A stretch of DNA of 64,000 bases from CAVQEK01 sp963711495 (GCA_963711495.1 CAVQEK010000004.1:2780503-2844502), one strand, 5' to 3'. Shown: positions 1-9,414, numbered from the stretch's first letter. The notes: generated by a model not told the origin, from the sequence alone. Numbers and translations: made by a program.

Positions 1-1
1 C

Positions 2-1129
2 GGACAGCATACTACCCAGGGAGGAACACATCTGGCTGCTTTCCGTGAAGCATTGGTAAAAACCATCAGGGAGTTTTACAATAAGAATTTCGAAGCTACT
101 GATGTACGGGCTTCGGTCGTCTCCGCAATTTCTGTGCGTATTATGGAACCTGTTTTTGAGTCTCAAACAAAAACCAAGCTGGGTTCTCAGAACATTGCTC
201 CTGATGGACCGACCATGCGCACTTTTATCAATGATTTTGTGAAGCGTGAACTCGACAATTATCTGCACAAACATCAGGATGTAGCAGATGCATTGCTGAA
301 ACGCATCCTGCAGTCGGAAAGGGAAAGAAAAGATATTGCCGGGATAAAGAAGCTGGCCAATGAAAGGGCAAAAAAAGCCAATTTGCACAATCGAAAATTA
401 AGGGATTGCCGGCTGCACTTTGATGAGCAGAATGATGAACGCAGGGAAGATACCATCTTGTTTATTACCGAAGGTGACTCTGCCAGTGGATCCATTACCA
501 AATCAAGGGATGTGCAAACCCAGGCAGTATTTAGTTTGCGTGGTAAACCGCTGAATTGCTTTGGCCTCACCAAGAAAGTAGTGTATGAAAATGAGGAATT
601 CAACCTGCTCCAACACGCCTTAAACATTGAAGATGGATTGGAAGGGCTGCGGTATCGCAAGATCGTCATCGCGACGGATGCTGACGTAGATGGCATGCAT
701 ATCAGGTTACTATTGCTCACCTTCTTTTTACTGTTTTTTCCAGACCTGGTCCGTAACGGACATGTGTTTATCCTGGAAACACCGCTATTTAGGGTGAGAA
801 ATAAAAAGGAAACGATCTATTGTTACAGTGACGAAGAGAGACAGAAGGCCGTAGCCAAATTGGGCAGTAAACCGGAAATCACCAGGTTTAAAGGTTTGGG
901 TGAAATATCACCGGATGAATTTGGCCATTTTATCGGTGAAGACATCAGGCTGGAGCCAATTATATTATCTAAAGAAACCAGCATAAAATCGTTACTGGAA
1001 TTTTACATGGGAAAAAACACACCTCAGAGACAGGAATTTATTATTGATCAACTCAGGATAGAAAAAGACATCGTAGAGCAGGAAAAAGAACAACAGGGAA
1101 CTATTAAAGAGGAAGAAGTAGCAGCGTAA
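2..1129 (+). CDS. parE: DNA topoisomerase IV subunit B (ParE), 3' part
   Basis: This is the ATP-driven B subunit of topoisomerase IV, which decatenates daughter chromosomes together with ParC. The frame is open from base 2, so the start and most of the GHKL ATPase domain lie outside the window. The first visible residues include TTQGGTH and FREAL, which belong to the end of the transducer domain. The TOPRIM domain follows with FITEGDSASGS (the metal-binding Glu) and ATDADVDGMHIR (the DxD pair). The C-terminus is a short Glu/Lys-rich tail. An in-frame TTG at 53 is an internal codon, not a start. The stop lies two bases before parC, so the two subunits are probably co-translated. GyrB is the alternative, but the pairing with a ParC-like neighbour and the HTTQGGTH context favour ParE. 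Confidence 0.93.
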   Translation, partial: GQHTTQGGTHLAAFREALVKTIREFYNKNFEATDVRASVVSAISVRIMEPVFESQTKTKLGSQNIAPDGPTMRTFINDFVKRELDNYLHKHQDVADALLKRILQSERERKDIAGIKKLANERAKKANLHNRKLRDCRLHFDEQNDERREDTILFITEGDSASGSITKSRDVQTQAVFSLRGKPLNCFGLTKKVVYENEEFNLLQHALNIEDGLEGLRYRKIVIATDADVDGMHIRLLLLTFFLLFFPDLVRNGHVFILETPLFRVRNKKETIYCYSDEERQKAVAKLGSKPEITRFKGLGEISPDEFGHFIGEDIRLEPIILSKETSIKSLLEFYMGKNTPQRQEFIIDQLRIEKDIVEQEKEQQGTIKEEEVAA

Positions 1130-1131
1130 TT

Positions 1132-3912
1132 ATGGCAGAAGAAAATAATAACGGTCAGACATCCAATAATGATGAATTGATTCACGATGTAATTCACGTT
1201 TCTGGAATGTATGAAAACTGGTTTCTCGATTATGCCAGTTATGTTATTTTGGAAAGAGCAGTGCCGGCCATTGAAGATGGATTGAAACCGGTTCAGCGCC
1301 GAATTTTGCATGCCATGAAAGAGATGGATGATGGCCGTTTTAATAAAGTGGCAAACATCATCGGCTCCACCATGCAGTATCATCCACACGGCGATGCTTC
1401 CATTGGCGATGCCATTGTTGGATTGGGCCAGAAGGAATTGTTGATCGACACCCAGGGGAATTGGGGAGACATCCGTACCGGAGATAGTGCGGCCGCACCA
1501 CGATACATCGAAGCCAGGTTATCCAAATTTGCCCTGGATGTTTTATATAATCCGCAGACAACGGAGTGGCAGTTGTCTTATGATGGAAGAAAAAAGGAAC
1601 CGGTCACTTTTCCGGCAAAATTCCCGTTGTTATTGGCTCAGGGGGTGGAAGGGATTGCCGTTGGCTTGTCCACCAAAATTCTCCCACACAATTTTTGTGA
1701 ATTGATCGAATCCTGTATCGATCTGCTGAAGGGCAAGAAAATTCAAATTTTACCGGATTTCCCAACCGGAGGTTTGGCGGATTTTTCAGATTATAATGAA
1801 GGTCGTCGCGGAGGCCGGGTGAGGGTGAGGGCCAGGATAGAAGAACTCGATAAAAAAACCTTGATCATCAAAGATATCCCCTTCGGTATCACCACTACCA
1901 GTCTTATCGAGTCTGTCATCAAGGCCAACGATAAAGGCAAGATCAAAATCAAAAAAGTGATTGACAATACGGCAAAAGATGTGGAGATCATTGTACATCT
2001 TGCGCCAGGACAATCGCCGGATATTACTACCGATGCCTTGTATGCTTTCACCGATTGCGAAGTTTCCATAGCTCCCAATGCCTGTGTGATCGTTGAAGAT
2101 AAGCCACGATTCCTTAGTGTTCATGAGATCCTCAAATACAATAATGAACAGACTGTTGATCTTTTAAGGCGGGAATTGGAAATCAGAAAGGGAGAATTAC
2201 TGGAAAAAATATTATTTTCTTCCCTGGAAAAGATATTTATAGAAAACAGGATTTATCGAGATATCGAAGAATGTGAAACCTGGGAAGCGGTAATTGAAAC
2301 CATCGATAAAGGTCTGGAGCCATTTAAGAGCCAGTTTTATCGCGTTATTACAACCGATGACATTGTCAGGCTTACCGAAATAAAAATCAAAAGAATTTCC
2401 AGATTTGATGCCTTCAAAGCCGATGAATTGATGAAGAGACTCCAGGAAGAACTGGAAGAAACTGAATATCATCTGGCCCATCTTACGGAATTTGCCATCA
2501 AATACTATAAAAACCTTTTAGATAAATATGGCAAAGGCCGGGAGCGCAAAACGGAAATCCGCACGTTCGATACCATCACAGCCACGGTGGTAGCAGCCAA
2601 TAATGCCAGACTTTATATCAATCGGGAAGAAGGATTTGTTGGTTACGGTTTGAAAAAAGACGAATTTATTTGCGATTGTTCCGATTTGGACGACATTATT
2701 GTATTTCGTCAGGATGGCAAAATGGTGGTGACCAAGATCCAGGATAAAGTATTTGTTGGGAAAAATATTATTTATGCCGCCGTATTCAATAAAAATGATG
2801 AACGGATGGTCTATAATATGATTTATCTCGATGGGGCATCGGGCCGTTCTATGGTAAAGCGTTTTCAGGTATTAGGCATCACCAGAGATAAAGAATATGA
2901 TTTGACCAAGGGAACAAAAAATTCAAAAACCCTGTATTTTACAGCAAATCCGAATGGTGAAGCAGAAGTAGTCAATGTGGTTTTATCGAGTCAGTGCCGG
3001 GCCAAGATCAAAGTATTTGATTTTGATTTTTCTACCCTCGATATCAAAGGGCGAGGTGCGGGAGGAAATATCCTCACCAAATATCCGGTTAAAAAGATCC
3101 AGTTGAAATCAGAAGGTAAGTCCACACTGGGTGGCGTTGATATATTTTACGACGACGCGATTGGGCGCCTTAACCGCGATGGACGCGGCAAATCATTAGG
3201 TAATTTCAAGGCTGACGACCTGATTCTGGTGATCTATAAAGATGGAAATTACGAACTGACCAGCTTTGAACTCACCAATCGCTACCAGCCGGATCATATT
3301 ATGGTTATTGAAAAATTCAACCCGGAAACCATCATCTCGGCGGTGCACAAAGATGGCTCCAGCGGTCTAACCTATTTGAAACGCTTTAAAATTGAAACGA
3401 GCACCATAGGTAAGCATTTTTTGTTCATCAGCGAAGAAAAAGGTTCGGAACTGCAATATGTGACCACAGGATCTAATGCTGCAATTGAAGGAGAAATACA
3501 AAAGAAGAAGTCAAAGGAGAAACATCAATTTGTTTTGGATGAGGTGGTTGATGTAAAAGGTTGGAAGGCCCAGGGAAACAGACTCTCCCCATATCCGATC
3601 AAAAAAATCACTGAAATGCGTGTTGAATCCAATCAATTTAGTTCGGCTCCAGAAAATAAATCGGAGGACAATGCCGTAATTGATGATGGTGACGACCAAG
3701 GTGACACGGATAATTCAGCAGTAGAAAAAGTGGACAAGAACGTGGAAGATCCGGAGGCGGATGAAAACAAAAAAAGTATAAAAAAGAGTGATCTCGAAAA
3801 ATCATCACCAGAAACCGGAAAGTCTTTTCATATAGGCGATACTATTGAACTAAATATTAAGCCCAAAAAGGAAGGGAATAATGATCAGTTAGATCTTTTT
3901 GGAGATAAATGA
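1132..3912 (+). CDS. parC: DNA topoisomerase IV subunit A (ParC)
   Basis: This is the DNA-cleaving A subunit of topoisomerase IV. The N-terminal winged-helix/tower region shows IEDGLKPVQRRILHAM near residue 45. The catalytic tyrosine is Y125 in AAPRYIEARLS. A gyrase/topo IV beta-pinwheel region follows from about residue 500. The last 90 or so residues are a low-complexity tail rich in Glu, Asp and Lys, ending QLDLFGDK. At 926 residues it is longer than the roughly 750 of E. coli ParC, mostly through that tail. The start ATG lies two bases after the parE stop, with no Shine-Dalgarno sequence. GyrA is the alternative; I see no clear GyrA box (QxxGGKG), which supports ParC. Confidence 0.93.
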   Translation: MAEENNNGQTSNNDELIHDVIHVSGMYENWFLDYASYVILERAVPAIEDGLKPVQRRILHAMKEMDDGRFNKVANIIGSTMQYHPHGDASIGDAIVGLGQKELLIDTQGNWGDIRTGDSAAAPRYIEARLSKFALDVLYNPQTTEWQLSYDGRKKEPVTFPAKFPLLLAQGVEGIAVGLSTKILPHNFCELIESCIDLLKGKKIQILPDFPTGGLADFSDYNEGRRGGRVRVRARIEELDKKTLIIKDIPFGITTTSLIESVIKANDKGKIKIKKVIDNTAKDVEIIVHLAPGQSPDITTDALYAFTDCEVSIAPNACVIVEDKPRFLSVHEILKYNNEQTVDLLRRELEIRKGELLEKILFSSLEKIFIENRIYRDIEECETWEAVIETIDKGLEPFKSQFYRVITTDDIVRLTEIKIKRISRFDAFKADELMKRLQEELEETEYHLAHLTEFAIKYYKNLLDKYGKGRERKTEIRTFDTITATVVAANNARLYINREEGFVGYGLKKDEFICDCSDLDDIIVFRQDGKMVVTKIQDKVFVGKNIIYAAVFNKNDERMVYNMIYLDGASGRSMVKRFQVLGITRDKEYDLTKGTKNSKTLYFTANPNGEAEVVNVVLSSQCRAKIKVFDFDFSTLDIKGRGAGGNILTKYPVKKIQLKSEGKSTLGGVDIFYDDAIGRLNRDGRGKSLGNFKADDLILVIYKDGNYELTSFELTNRYQPDHIMVIEKFNPETIISAVHKDGSSGLTYLKRFKIETSTIGKHFLFISEEKGSELQYVTTGSNAAIEGEIQKKKSKEKHQFVLDEVVDVKGWKAQGNRLSPYPIKKITEMRVESNQFSSAPENKSEDNAVIDDGDDQGDTDNSAVEKVDKNVEDPEADENKKSIKKSDLEKSSPETGKSFHIGDTIELNIKPKKEGNNDQLDLFGDK

Positions 3913-3950
3913 ACTTTTTTCAGCCGGCACTATTCCTTGTCATCTATTCG

Positions 3951-3978
3951 TTGGAGCCATAAATAGTTGTTAACTTTG
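3951..3978 (+). promoter_or_regulatory. Candidate Bacteroidota-type promoter before the TPR gene
   Basis: TAACTTTG at 3971-3978 fits the -7 consensus TAnnTTTG used by the Bacteroidota primary sigma factor. A TTGG lies 16 bases upstream at 3951, shorter than the usual 19-base spacer. The predicted RNA start falls a few bases before the ATG at 3989, giving a very short leader. It would drive the TPR gene and perhaps thrS. Confidence 0.4.
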
Positions 3979-3988
3979 TGCCCGCAAT

Positions 3989-5107
3989 ATGAAATACGCT
4001 GGCTACACGATATCGATTCTGTTAATTTTCATGCTGATCTCTTGCCGGAAAAAATTCGGTCAGGATGGAGTTGTTGAATATCAGAGACAAACATTTATCG
4101 ATAACAATAAGGTAGAGCAGTATTTGGAGGAAGAAATCAATAAGAATCCTGATGTCGCAGAAAACTATATTAAATTATTTGATTTAAAACAACGGGAAGG
4201 AAAGCCGGTTGAAGCAACTAATCTCATCAATGAAGCCTTGAAAAAATTACCCCATAATGATAAAGTGCTGTCGACCTATGCCTCCTGGAAATTGAACAAT
4301 CGCGAACCTCGGGAAGCATTGAAAATATTGGAGGATTCGCGTGATCCTGAAGAATTGAGCCCCCAATTATTAAAATTATTTGCCTTAACTCATCTGGTTT
4401 TAAGGGATTTTCCCAGGAGTCTCGACTTTGTGAATAAAGCGCTAACGATTGATAAAAATGACTGGCAATTGCATTATATCAAAGCAGATAATTATTTACA
4501 ACTACACGATACAACTGAAGCCATTGATCATTTTAAAGATGCCTTTCAACTTCATCCCATCGATTCGACGTTCAATAAGTTATTCAGCATTGCTATGGCC
4601 AGATCGGATAAAAGGCTGGCCAGTCAATATTTGCAGCAGTATCATCAATTGAGACCGGATGATAAAATTTGGTTGTTGAGAAGTGCCATTTATTTTCGAT
4701 CAGAAAATAAAATGGATACTTCAAATTCATTGCTGAGAGAATATTTGCAATTCAATCCTCAAAGTCCGGAGGCGCATGCCGAATTTGCCCATAATTTTTT
4801 AGAAACAGGCCAATATGATTCCACGATATTTTATTCAGACAGGGCAATATCTTTTGACGACAGAGAATCTCAGGCGCGTTTGCTTAAGTCGATGGCATTG
4901 GATAAACAATATAAATATGCAGAAGCAAAAAGTGAGATTGAAGCATTGCTTGAACGGGATTCAATCAATATAAATGCATTGGAAGAATTGGATAAACTCA
5001 ACAAAAAAATTGCATATTTACGGGAAATGAGAAGAATTGAAGAACAGAGAAAAGATATAGAGTCATTGAAACCAATAAAGAACATCGGACCGTTAAGTCA
5101 GCAATAA
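3989..5107 (+). CDS. TPR-repeat lipoprotein
   Basis: A 372-residue protein with a lipoprotein signal: a charged start, a hydrophobic run and the lipobox LISC with Cys19, so it is probably lipid-anchored and periplasm- or surface-facing. The rest is predicted to be tetratricopeptide repeats. Recurrent units include NPDVAENYIKLFDLKQREG, ALTIDKNDWQLHYIKADNYL and NPQSPEAHAEFAHNFLETG. TPRs form helical scaffolds for protein binding; the partner cannot be read from the sequence. The stop is one base before the thrS start, so the two may share a transcript. The C-terminus is a charged helix. No specific name is justified. Confidence 0.8.
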   Translation: MKYAGYTISILLIFMLISCRKKFGQDGVVEYQRQTFIDNNKVEQYLEEEINKNPDVAENYIKLFDLKQREGKPVEATNLINEALKKLPHNDKVLSTYASWKLNNREPREALKILEDSRDPEELSPQLLKLFALTHLVLRDFPRSLDFVNKALTIDKNDWQLHYIKADNYLQLHDTTEAIDHFKDAFQLHPIDSTFNKLFSIAMARSDKRLASQYLQQYHQLRPDDKIWLLRSAIYFRSENKMDTSNSLLREYLQFNPQSPEAHAEFAHNFLETGQYDSTIFYSDRAISFDDRESQARLLKSMALDKQYKYAEAKSEIEALLERDSININALEELDKLNKKIAYLREMRRIEEQRKDIESLKPIKNIGPLSQQ

Positions 5108-5108
5108 A

Positions 5109-7058
5109 ATGGGTGAAGAATTAATTAAGATTACACTACCGGATGGTTCAGTCAAACAATATGCTAAGGGTATCACCGGACTGGAAATCGCCAGCGATAT
5201 CAGTGAGGGATTAGCGCGCAACGTTTTGGCAGCCAAGGTAAATGGAGAAGTGTGGGATGCAACACGACCGATCAATGAGGACACTAAAGTGCAATTGCTT
5301 ACCTGGAACGATAAAGAAGGCAAGGCTGCATTTTGGCATTCATCAGCACATTTAATGGCTGAAGCGCTTGAAGCCCTTTATCCGGGGGTAAAATTTGGCA
5401 TTGGTCCAGCCATCGATACTGGATTTTATTATGATGTAGATTTCGGTGATCAACCCTTTGATGCCAATGATTTGCCCAAAATAGAAGCCAAAATGCAGGA
5501 ATTGGCTCGTGAGAAAAATACATATTTTCGTGAAAATGTCGACAAAAAAACAGCGATTGATTATTTCCAAAAAAAAGGTGACGAATATAAGTTGGAATTG
5601 CTGGAAGATCTCCAGGATGGCTCCATAACATTTTATAAACAAGGTAATTTTGTTGACTTGTGCCGCGGACCGCATATTCCAAATACCGGATTCATTAAGG
5701 CCCTGAAACTCACCAATGTGGCCGGTGCTTACTGGCGCGGTGATGAAAAAAGAAAGCAACTCACCAGGCTTTACGGTGTATCATTTCCCAAGAAAAAAGA
5801 GCTCGATGAATATCTCGAAATACTGGAAGAAGCGAAAAAACGCGACCATAGAAAATTGGGAAAAGAGCTGGAATTATTTGCCTTTTCTGAAAAGGTAGGA
5901 CAAGGTCTGCCGCTATGGCTGCCAAAAGGTACTATGCTTCGTGAGAGGTTGGTGGAATTTTTGAAAAAGGCTCAGGTGAAAGCAGGATACCTGCAGGTTG
6001 TAACTCCCCACATTGGACAAAAAGAATTGTATGTGACTTCCGGGCATTACGAAAAATATGGTAAGGATTCTTTTCAACCCATTCATACCCCGAATGAGAA
6101 TGAAGAATTTTTGCTCAAACCAATGAATTGCCCGCACCATTGCGAGATTTATAAAACAAAGCCAAGATCCTACAAAGACCTTCCGTTGCGTTTGGCTGAG
6201 TTCGGAACCGTGTACCGATATGAACAAAGTGGAGAATTGCATGGTTTGACCAGGGTGAGGGGTTTTACGCAGGACGACGCCCACATCTTTTGTCGGCCCG
6301 ATCAGGTAAAGGATGAATTTAAGAAAGTGATCGATTTGGTTTTATATGTTTTCAAATCACTGGGATTTGAAGACTTTACCACCCAGATCTCTTTGAGAGA
6401 TCCGGAAAATAAACAAAAATATATGGGTGGCGATGAGGCCTGGGAAAAGGCGGAAAGCGCAATCGTCGAAGCCGCCGAAGAAAAAGGACTAAAAACCATT
6501 ACCGAACTTGGCGAAGCTGCATTTTATGGACCCAAACTTGATTTTATGGTAAAAGATGCACTCAGAAGAAGTTGGCAGTTGGGCACAATTCAGGTGGATT
6601 ACCAATTACCTGAAAGGTTTGATTTGGAATATGTAGGAGCCGATAATCAAAAGCATCGACCAGTGATGATCCATAGAGCACCTTTTGGGTCGCTGGAGCG
6701 ATTTGTAGCGGTTTTAATTGAAAATTGTGCCGGTCGTTTTCCGCTTTGGCTGGCGCCTGATCAGTATGCTGTTTTGCCAGTGTCTGAAAAATACAATGAA
6801 TATTCCGAAAATATACATAACATACTCGAGGGCAGTAATTTTTCTGGTTATGTTGACACCAGGGATGAAAAGGTAGGACGTAAAATCAGGGATGCTGAAG
6901 TCGATAAAGTGCCATATATGTTTATAGTTGGTGAGAAGGAGCAAAATGAGAAAACGGTGTCCATCCGAAAACACGGGGAGGGAGATTTAGGGGCATTCGG
7001 CCAGGATGAAATGGTTATTTTTATGCAAAAAGCAATTGCGGAAAGCCTGCACAATTAA
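5109..7058 (+). CDS. thrS: Threonyl-tRNA synthetase
   Basis: This enzyme charges tRNA-Thr with threonine in the cytoplasm. The domain order is complete over 649 residues. An N-terminal TGS domain (ITLPDGSVKQYAKGITGLEIA) comes first. The editing domain has the HSSAHLMAEAL motif. The class II core has MNCPHHCEIYK, whose Cys is a zinc ligand, then DDAHIFC and the motif 3 region HRAPFGSLERF. An anticodon-binding domain ends the protein. The start follows the TPR gene by a single base. thrS upstream of infC-rpmI-rplT is the classic bacterial order. Confidence 0.97.
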   Translation: MGEELIKITLPDGSVKQYAKGITGLEIASDISEGLARNVLAAKVNGEVWDATRPINEDTKVQLLTWNDKEGKAAFWHSSAHLMAEALEALYPGVKFGIGPAIDTGFYYDVDFGDQPFDANDLPKIEAKMQELAREKNTYFRENVDKKTAIDYFQKKGDEYKLELLEDLQDGSITFYKQGNFVDLCRGPHIPNTGFIKALKLTNVAGAYWRGDEKRKQLTRLYGVSFPKKKELDEYLEILEEAKKRDHRKLGKELELFAFSEKVGQGLPLWLPKGTMLRERLVEFLKKAQVKAGYLQVVTPHIGQKELYVTSGHYEKYGKDSFQPIHTPNENEEFLLKPMNCPHHCEIYKTKPRSYKDLPLRLAEFGTVYRYEQSGELHGLTRVRGFTQDDAHIFCRPDQVKDEFKKVIDLVLYVFKSLGFEDFTTQISLRDPENKQKYMGGDEAWEKAESAIVEAAEEKGLKTITELGEAAFYGPKLDFMVKDALRRSWQLGTIQVDYQLPERFDLEYVGADNQKHRPVMIHRAPFGSLERFVAVLIENCAGRFPLWLAPDQYAVLPVSEKYNEYSENIHNILEGSNFSGYVDTRDEKVGRKIRDAEVDKVPYMFIVGEKEQNEKTVSIRKHGEGDLGAFGQDEMVIFMQKAIAESLHN

Positions 7059-7143
7059 TTTTATGGTTAATTTTTGCATGGATAATATTTCGTAATAAGA
7101 AAATTAATCAGATATTTGCAGCTTTATTTTGAAACAAAAGAAA

Positions 7144-7157
7144 AGGAGGTACAGATT
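7144..7157 (+). promoter_or_regulatory. Strong Shine-Dalgarno and AUU start of infC
   Basis: AGGAGGT at 7144-7150 is followed after four bases by ATT at 7155-7157, in frame with IF3. Other housekeeping starts in this window (parC, thrS, rpmI, rplT, rpsO, trxB) show no such site. E. coli infC also uses AUU, which lets IF3 repress its own translation by start-codon discrimination. The placement of SD and AUU here suggests the same control. Confidence 0.75.
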
Positions 7158-7706
7158 AGTAAACAAAATTTCAACAGATACAGAGGTAGGCAAGAAGAAC
7201 CATACCGTGTGAATGAGAGAATAAGAGTGCCACATGTAAGGGTAGTGGGCGAAAATGTAGAGGTGGGCATTTATTCAATCCATGACGCCAGAAAGATGGC
7301 GGAAGAACAAGGTTTGGATTTGGTTGAAATTTCTCCAAAGGCCGACCCACCTGTCTGCAAGATTATCGACTATTCCAAGTTTAAATATGAACAGAAAAAA
7401 AAGCAGAAGGAAATAAAAGCCAAGGCTCAGAAAACGGTTTTGAAAGAGATACGTTTCGGACCAAACACCGATGATCATGACTTTAATTTCAAATTAAAAC
7501 ACGCTATCAATTTTCTGCAGGACGGGGCCAAAGTCAAGGCTTATGTTCATTTCGTTGGTCGTTCGATTGTTTTTAAAGAAAGAGGAGAGATTCTACTGTT
7601 GAAATTTGCGCAACTCCTGGAGGATTATGGTAAGGTTGATCAAATGCCGAAACTTGAAGGAAAGCGTATGACATTGATCATGGCCCCTAAGAATGTTAAA
7701 AAATAG
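7155..7706 (+). CDS. infC: Translation initiation factor IF-3
   Basis: IF-3 binds the 30S subunit, prevents subunit joining and proofreads the start codon. The protein shows the N-terminal domain (RVNERIRVPHVRVVGEN, AEEQGLDLVEISPKADPPVC), a Lys-rich linker helix and the C-terminal domain (EIRFGPNTDDHDFNFKLKHA, VHFVGRSIVFKERGEILL). I place the start at ATT 7155 behind a perfect SD, giving about 183 residues beginning M(I)-SKQNFNRYRGRQ. The upstream in-frame TTG at 7116 would add 13 unconserved residues and lacks an SD. It is the first gene of the infC-rpmI-rplT cluster. Confidence 0.95.
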   Translation: MSKQNFNRYRGRQEEPYRVNERIRVPHVRVVGENVEVGIYSIHDARKMAEEQGLDLVEISPKADPPVCKIIDYSKFKYEQKKKQKEIKAKAQKTVLKEIRFGPNTDDHDFNFKLKHAINFLQDGAKVKAYVHFVGRSIVFKERGEILLLKFAQLLEDYGKVDQMPKLEGKRMTLIMAPKNVKK

Positions 7707-7727
7707 TTTTTTATAATAATTATAAAT

Positions 7728-7922
7728 ATGCCAAAGGTTAAAACAAAATCAGGAGCAAAAAAAAGGTTTAAATTAACGGGAACTGGTAAAATTAAACGCA
7801 AACATGCCTATAAAAGCCATATTCTCACCAAAAAAGAAACCAAGCAAAAGAGGAATCTCACACATGTTGCCATCGTAGACAAGTCCGATGAAAAACGTGT
7901 TAAAAGAATGTTAAACATTTGA
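7728..7922 (+). CDS. rpmI: 50S ribosomal protein L35
   Basis: A 64-residue, very basic protein of the large ribosomal subunit. The family signature MPKVKTKSGAKKRFKLTGTG and the central HAYKSHILTKK are plain, and the length is normal. It lies 21 bases after infC and before rplT, the conserved order. There is no Shine-Dalgarno sequence before the ATG, only an A/T-rich stretch, as usual in Bacteroidota. Confidence 0.97.
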   Translation: MPKVKTKSGAKKRFKLTGTGKIKRKHAYKSHILTKKETKQKRNLTHVAIVDKSDEKRVKRMLNI

Positions 7923-8017
7923 TCTTGCCTTTCCTCGGGCAGGACGGTTAATTATGTTAAACCAGGGCTAAGGCAAAAAGATTCGAAAGAACGCCTTATT
8001 CCAAAAAACAAAGAATT

Positions 8018-8362
8018 ATGCCAAGATCAGTAAATTCAGTAGCTTCAAAAGCTCGCAAAAAGAAAGTATTAAAAGTCGCCAAAGGTTATTGGGGCAGAAG
8101 AAAAAATGTATGGACAGTCGCCAAAAACGCGGTTGACAAAGGGTGGGGTTATGCTTACCGGGACAGAAAAGCAAAAAAGCGTGAATTCAGACAACTTTGG
8201 ATTGCCAGAATTAATGCAGGAATAAGAGAATACGACATGTCATACTCTGTTTTCATGGGTAAATTGAAGACAGCTAACATTGATATTAACAGGAAAGTGT
8301 TAGCAGACCTGGCTTTAAATCATCCGGAAGCTTTTAAAGCCATTGTAGACAAAGTGAAATAA
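8018..8362 (+). CDS. rplT: 50S ribosomal protein L20
   Basis: A 114-residue primary rRNA-binding protein needed early in 50S assembly. The long basic N-terminal helix (RSVNSVASKARKKKVLKVAK, GYWGRRKNVWTVAKNAV) and the globular C-terminus (WIARINAGIREYDMSYS) match the family at normal length. It is the last gene of the infC-rpmI-rplT cluster and is followed by a clear terminator. In some bacteria L20 represses this operon by binding its leader; the 95-base rpmI-rplT spacer here is long, but I see no proven L20 site. Confidence 0.97.
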   Translation: MPRSVNSVASKARKKKVLKVAKGYWGRRKNVWTVAKNAVDKGWGYAYRDRKAKKREFRQLWIARINAGIREYDMSYSVFMGKLKTANIDINRKVLADLALNHPEAFKAIVDKVK

Positions 8363-8389
8363 GTTTGACTATCTATATGTCATTGAATG

Positions 8390-8415
8390 AACCCGGTTTC
8401 TTTACCGGGTTTTTC
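8390..8415 (+). terminator. Rho-independent terminator after rplT
   Basis: Arms AACCCGGT (8390-8397) and ACCGGGTT (8404-8411) pair perfectly around a 6-base loop and run into a T stretch. It ends the thrS/infC-rplT transcript. Confidence 0.85.
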
Positions 8416-9230
8416 ATTTTAGTATATCATAACAATTTACCACATTGGAATTGATGTACAAAAACACTTAACAATTGCTATTTTTTTGAAAGATTATCTA
8501 TTTTTCTTCTAAATCTTTTTTAATGGTTTTCGCTAAGATAATTAGCATATGACATGAATAAGAATTATAAATTGCCCTCAGTTGCATAATACGCCTCTAA
8601 CATTTTTACTATAGATCGATAATTGTTAAATACAAAATGCATTGCTACGCAGGTAAGGTATTAGTGCTTACCGGCAATATTATTCTTAAAATCAGTATTA
8701 CCTTAGAGACACTTTTTAAAGGAATTTAATTTCCTGAATCATTAAAAATTCATTTCATAGTATTTTCATAGGTTGTGGTTTAATGTTATCGGAAGGCCGC
8801 TCTCCCAAAGGCGGCTTTTCGATTTTCATACCCTTTGAATTTAAGAAGCGGTATGAGATTTTAGGAATGGCGGACTATGAAGGATGAGATCTTCATCCTG
8901 TAGAACATCAATTTCAAAAACCTGCTTGTTTTACCTAAAAGTTTATAGCCAAATGTCAGCCGGGCAACACATATTTTACACCAAAAATAGTTATATACTT
9001 CATTGTAATATTAAAGGGTTCCGGTTGCCAAATGAACAGCGGTTAATAAGTGAATGACATGAACTAAAAAATATTGATCCGGAACTTTTTTTTCAAATAA
9101 TTGAGATCTTTTTGTTCTGCCAAGAGGCCTATTTAAGCTCAAACTGAAGGATGTTGTTGATAGGTAATGCAAGAAACGAAGTCGGTAGAGGCTTGCAGTG
9201 ATCAAGAAAAAAATACCAGGGTAATGCAAG
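8416..9230. other. Non-coding spacer between rplT and tRNA-Met
   Basis: About 815 bases with no convincing coding frame. The only clear structure is the terminator-like hairpin at 8793-8819. The part before it is AT-rich, with several direct and inverted short repeats around GGTAAGGTATTAG and CAGTATTACC. It could hold a small RNA ending at that hairpin, but nothing identifies a family. Confidence 0.4.
8793..8819 (+). terminator. Orphan terminator-like hairpin
   Basis: AAGGCCGC (8793-8800) can pair with GCGGCTTT (8811-8818) with one G-T wobble, followed by a short T run. No gene ends just upstream on the plus strand, so it may terminate an unannotated non-coding transcript. Confidence 0.5.
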
Positions 9231-9304
9231 TAGCGAGGGGGGGAATTGAACCCCCGACCTCAGGGTTATGAATCCTGCGCTCTAACCATCTGAGCTACCT
9301 CGCC
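9231..9304 (-). tRNA. tRNA-Met (CAT)
   Basis: The minus strand folds as a 74-base tRNA. The acceptor stem is GGCGAGG with CCTCGCT (first pair G-T), followed by discriminator A. The D arm contains AGCTCAGATGGTTAGAGC. The anticodon loop is TTCATAA with anticodon CAT, and the T arm has GGGGGTTCAATTCCCCC. The base-31/39 pair is an A-C mismatch. The elongator type is likely; a tRNA-Ile with modified CAT is the alternative. Confidence 0.92.
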
Positions 9305-9414
9305 GAATGGGAGTGCAAACTTACAAATTGTATTTATAATGCCAATGCTCTAAAAAAGAATTTTGTTCATTTAATAAATAATTATATATTCAATCACTTT
9401 AATGATTGATCTTT

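Noticed and set aside
1048..1389. Minus-strand frame across the parE/parC joint
   Set aside because: It is antisense to two conserved topoisomerase genes and shows no family features.
7071..7118. Promoter between thrS and infC
   Set aside because: GATATTTG near 7111 differs from TAnnTTTG and the nearest TTG box is about 34 bases away, too far.
7116..7154. TTG 7116 as the infC start
   Set aside because: It lacks a ribosome site and adds residues not seen in IF-3; ATT 7155 has a perfect Shine-Dalgarno.
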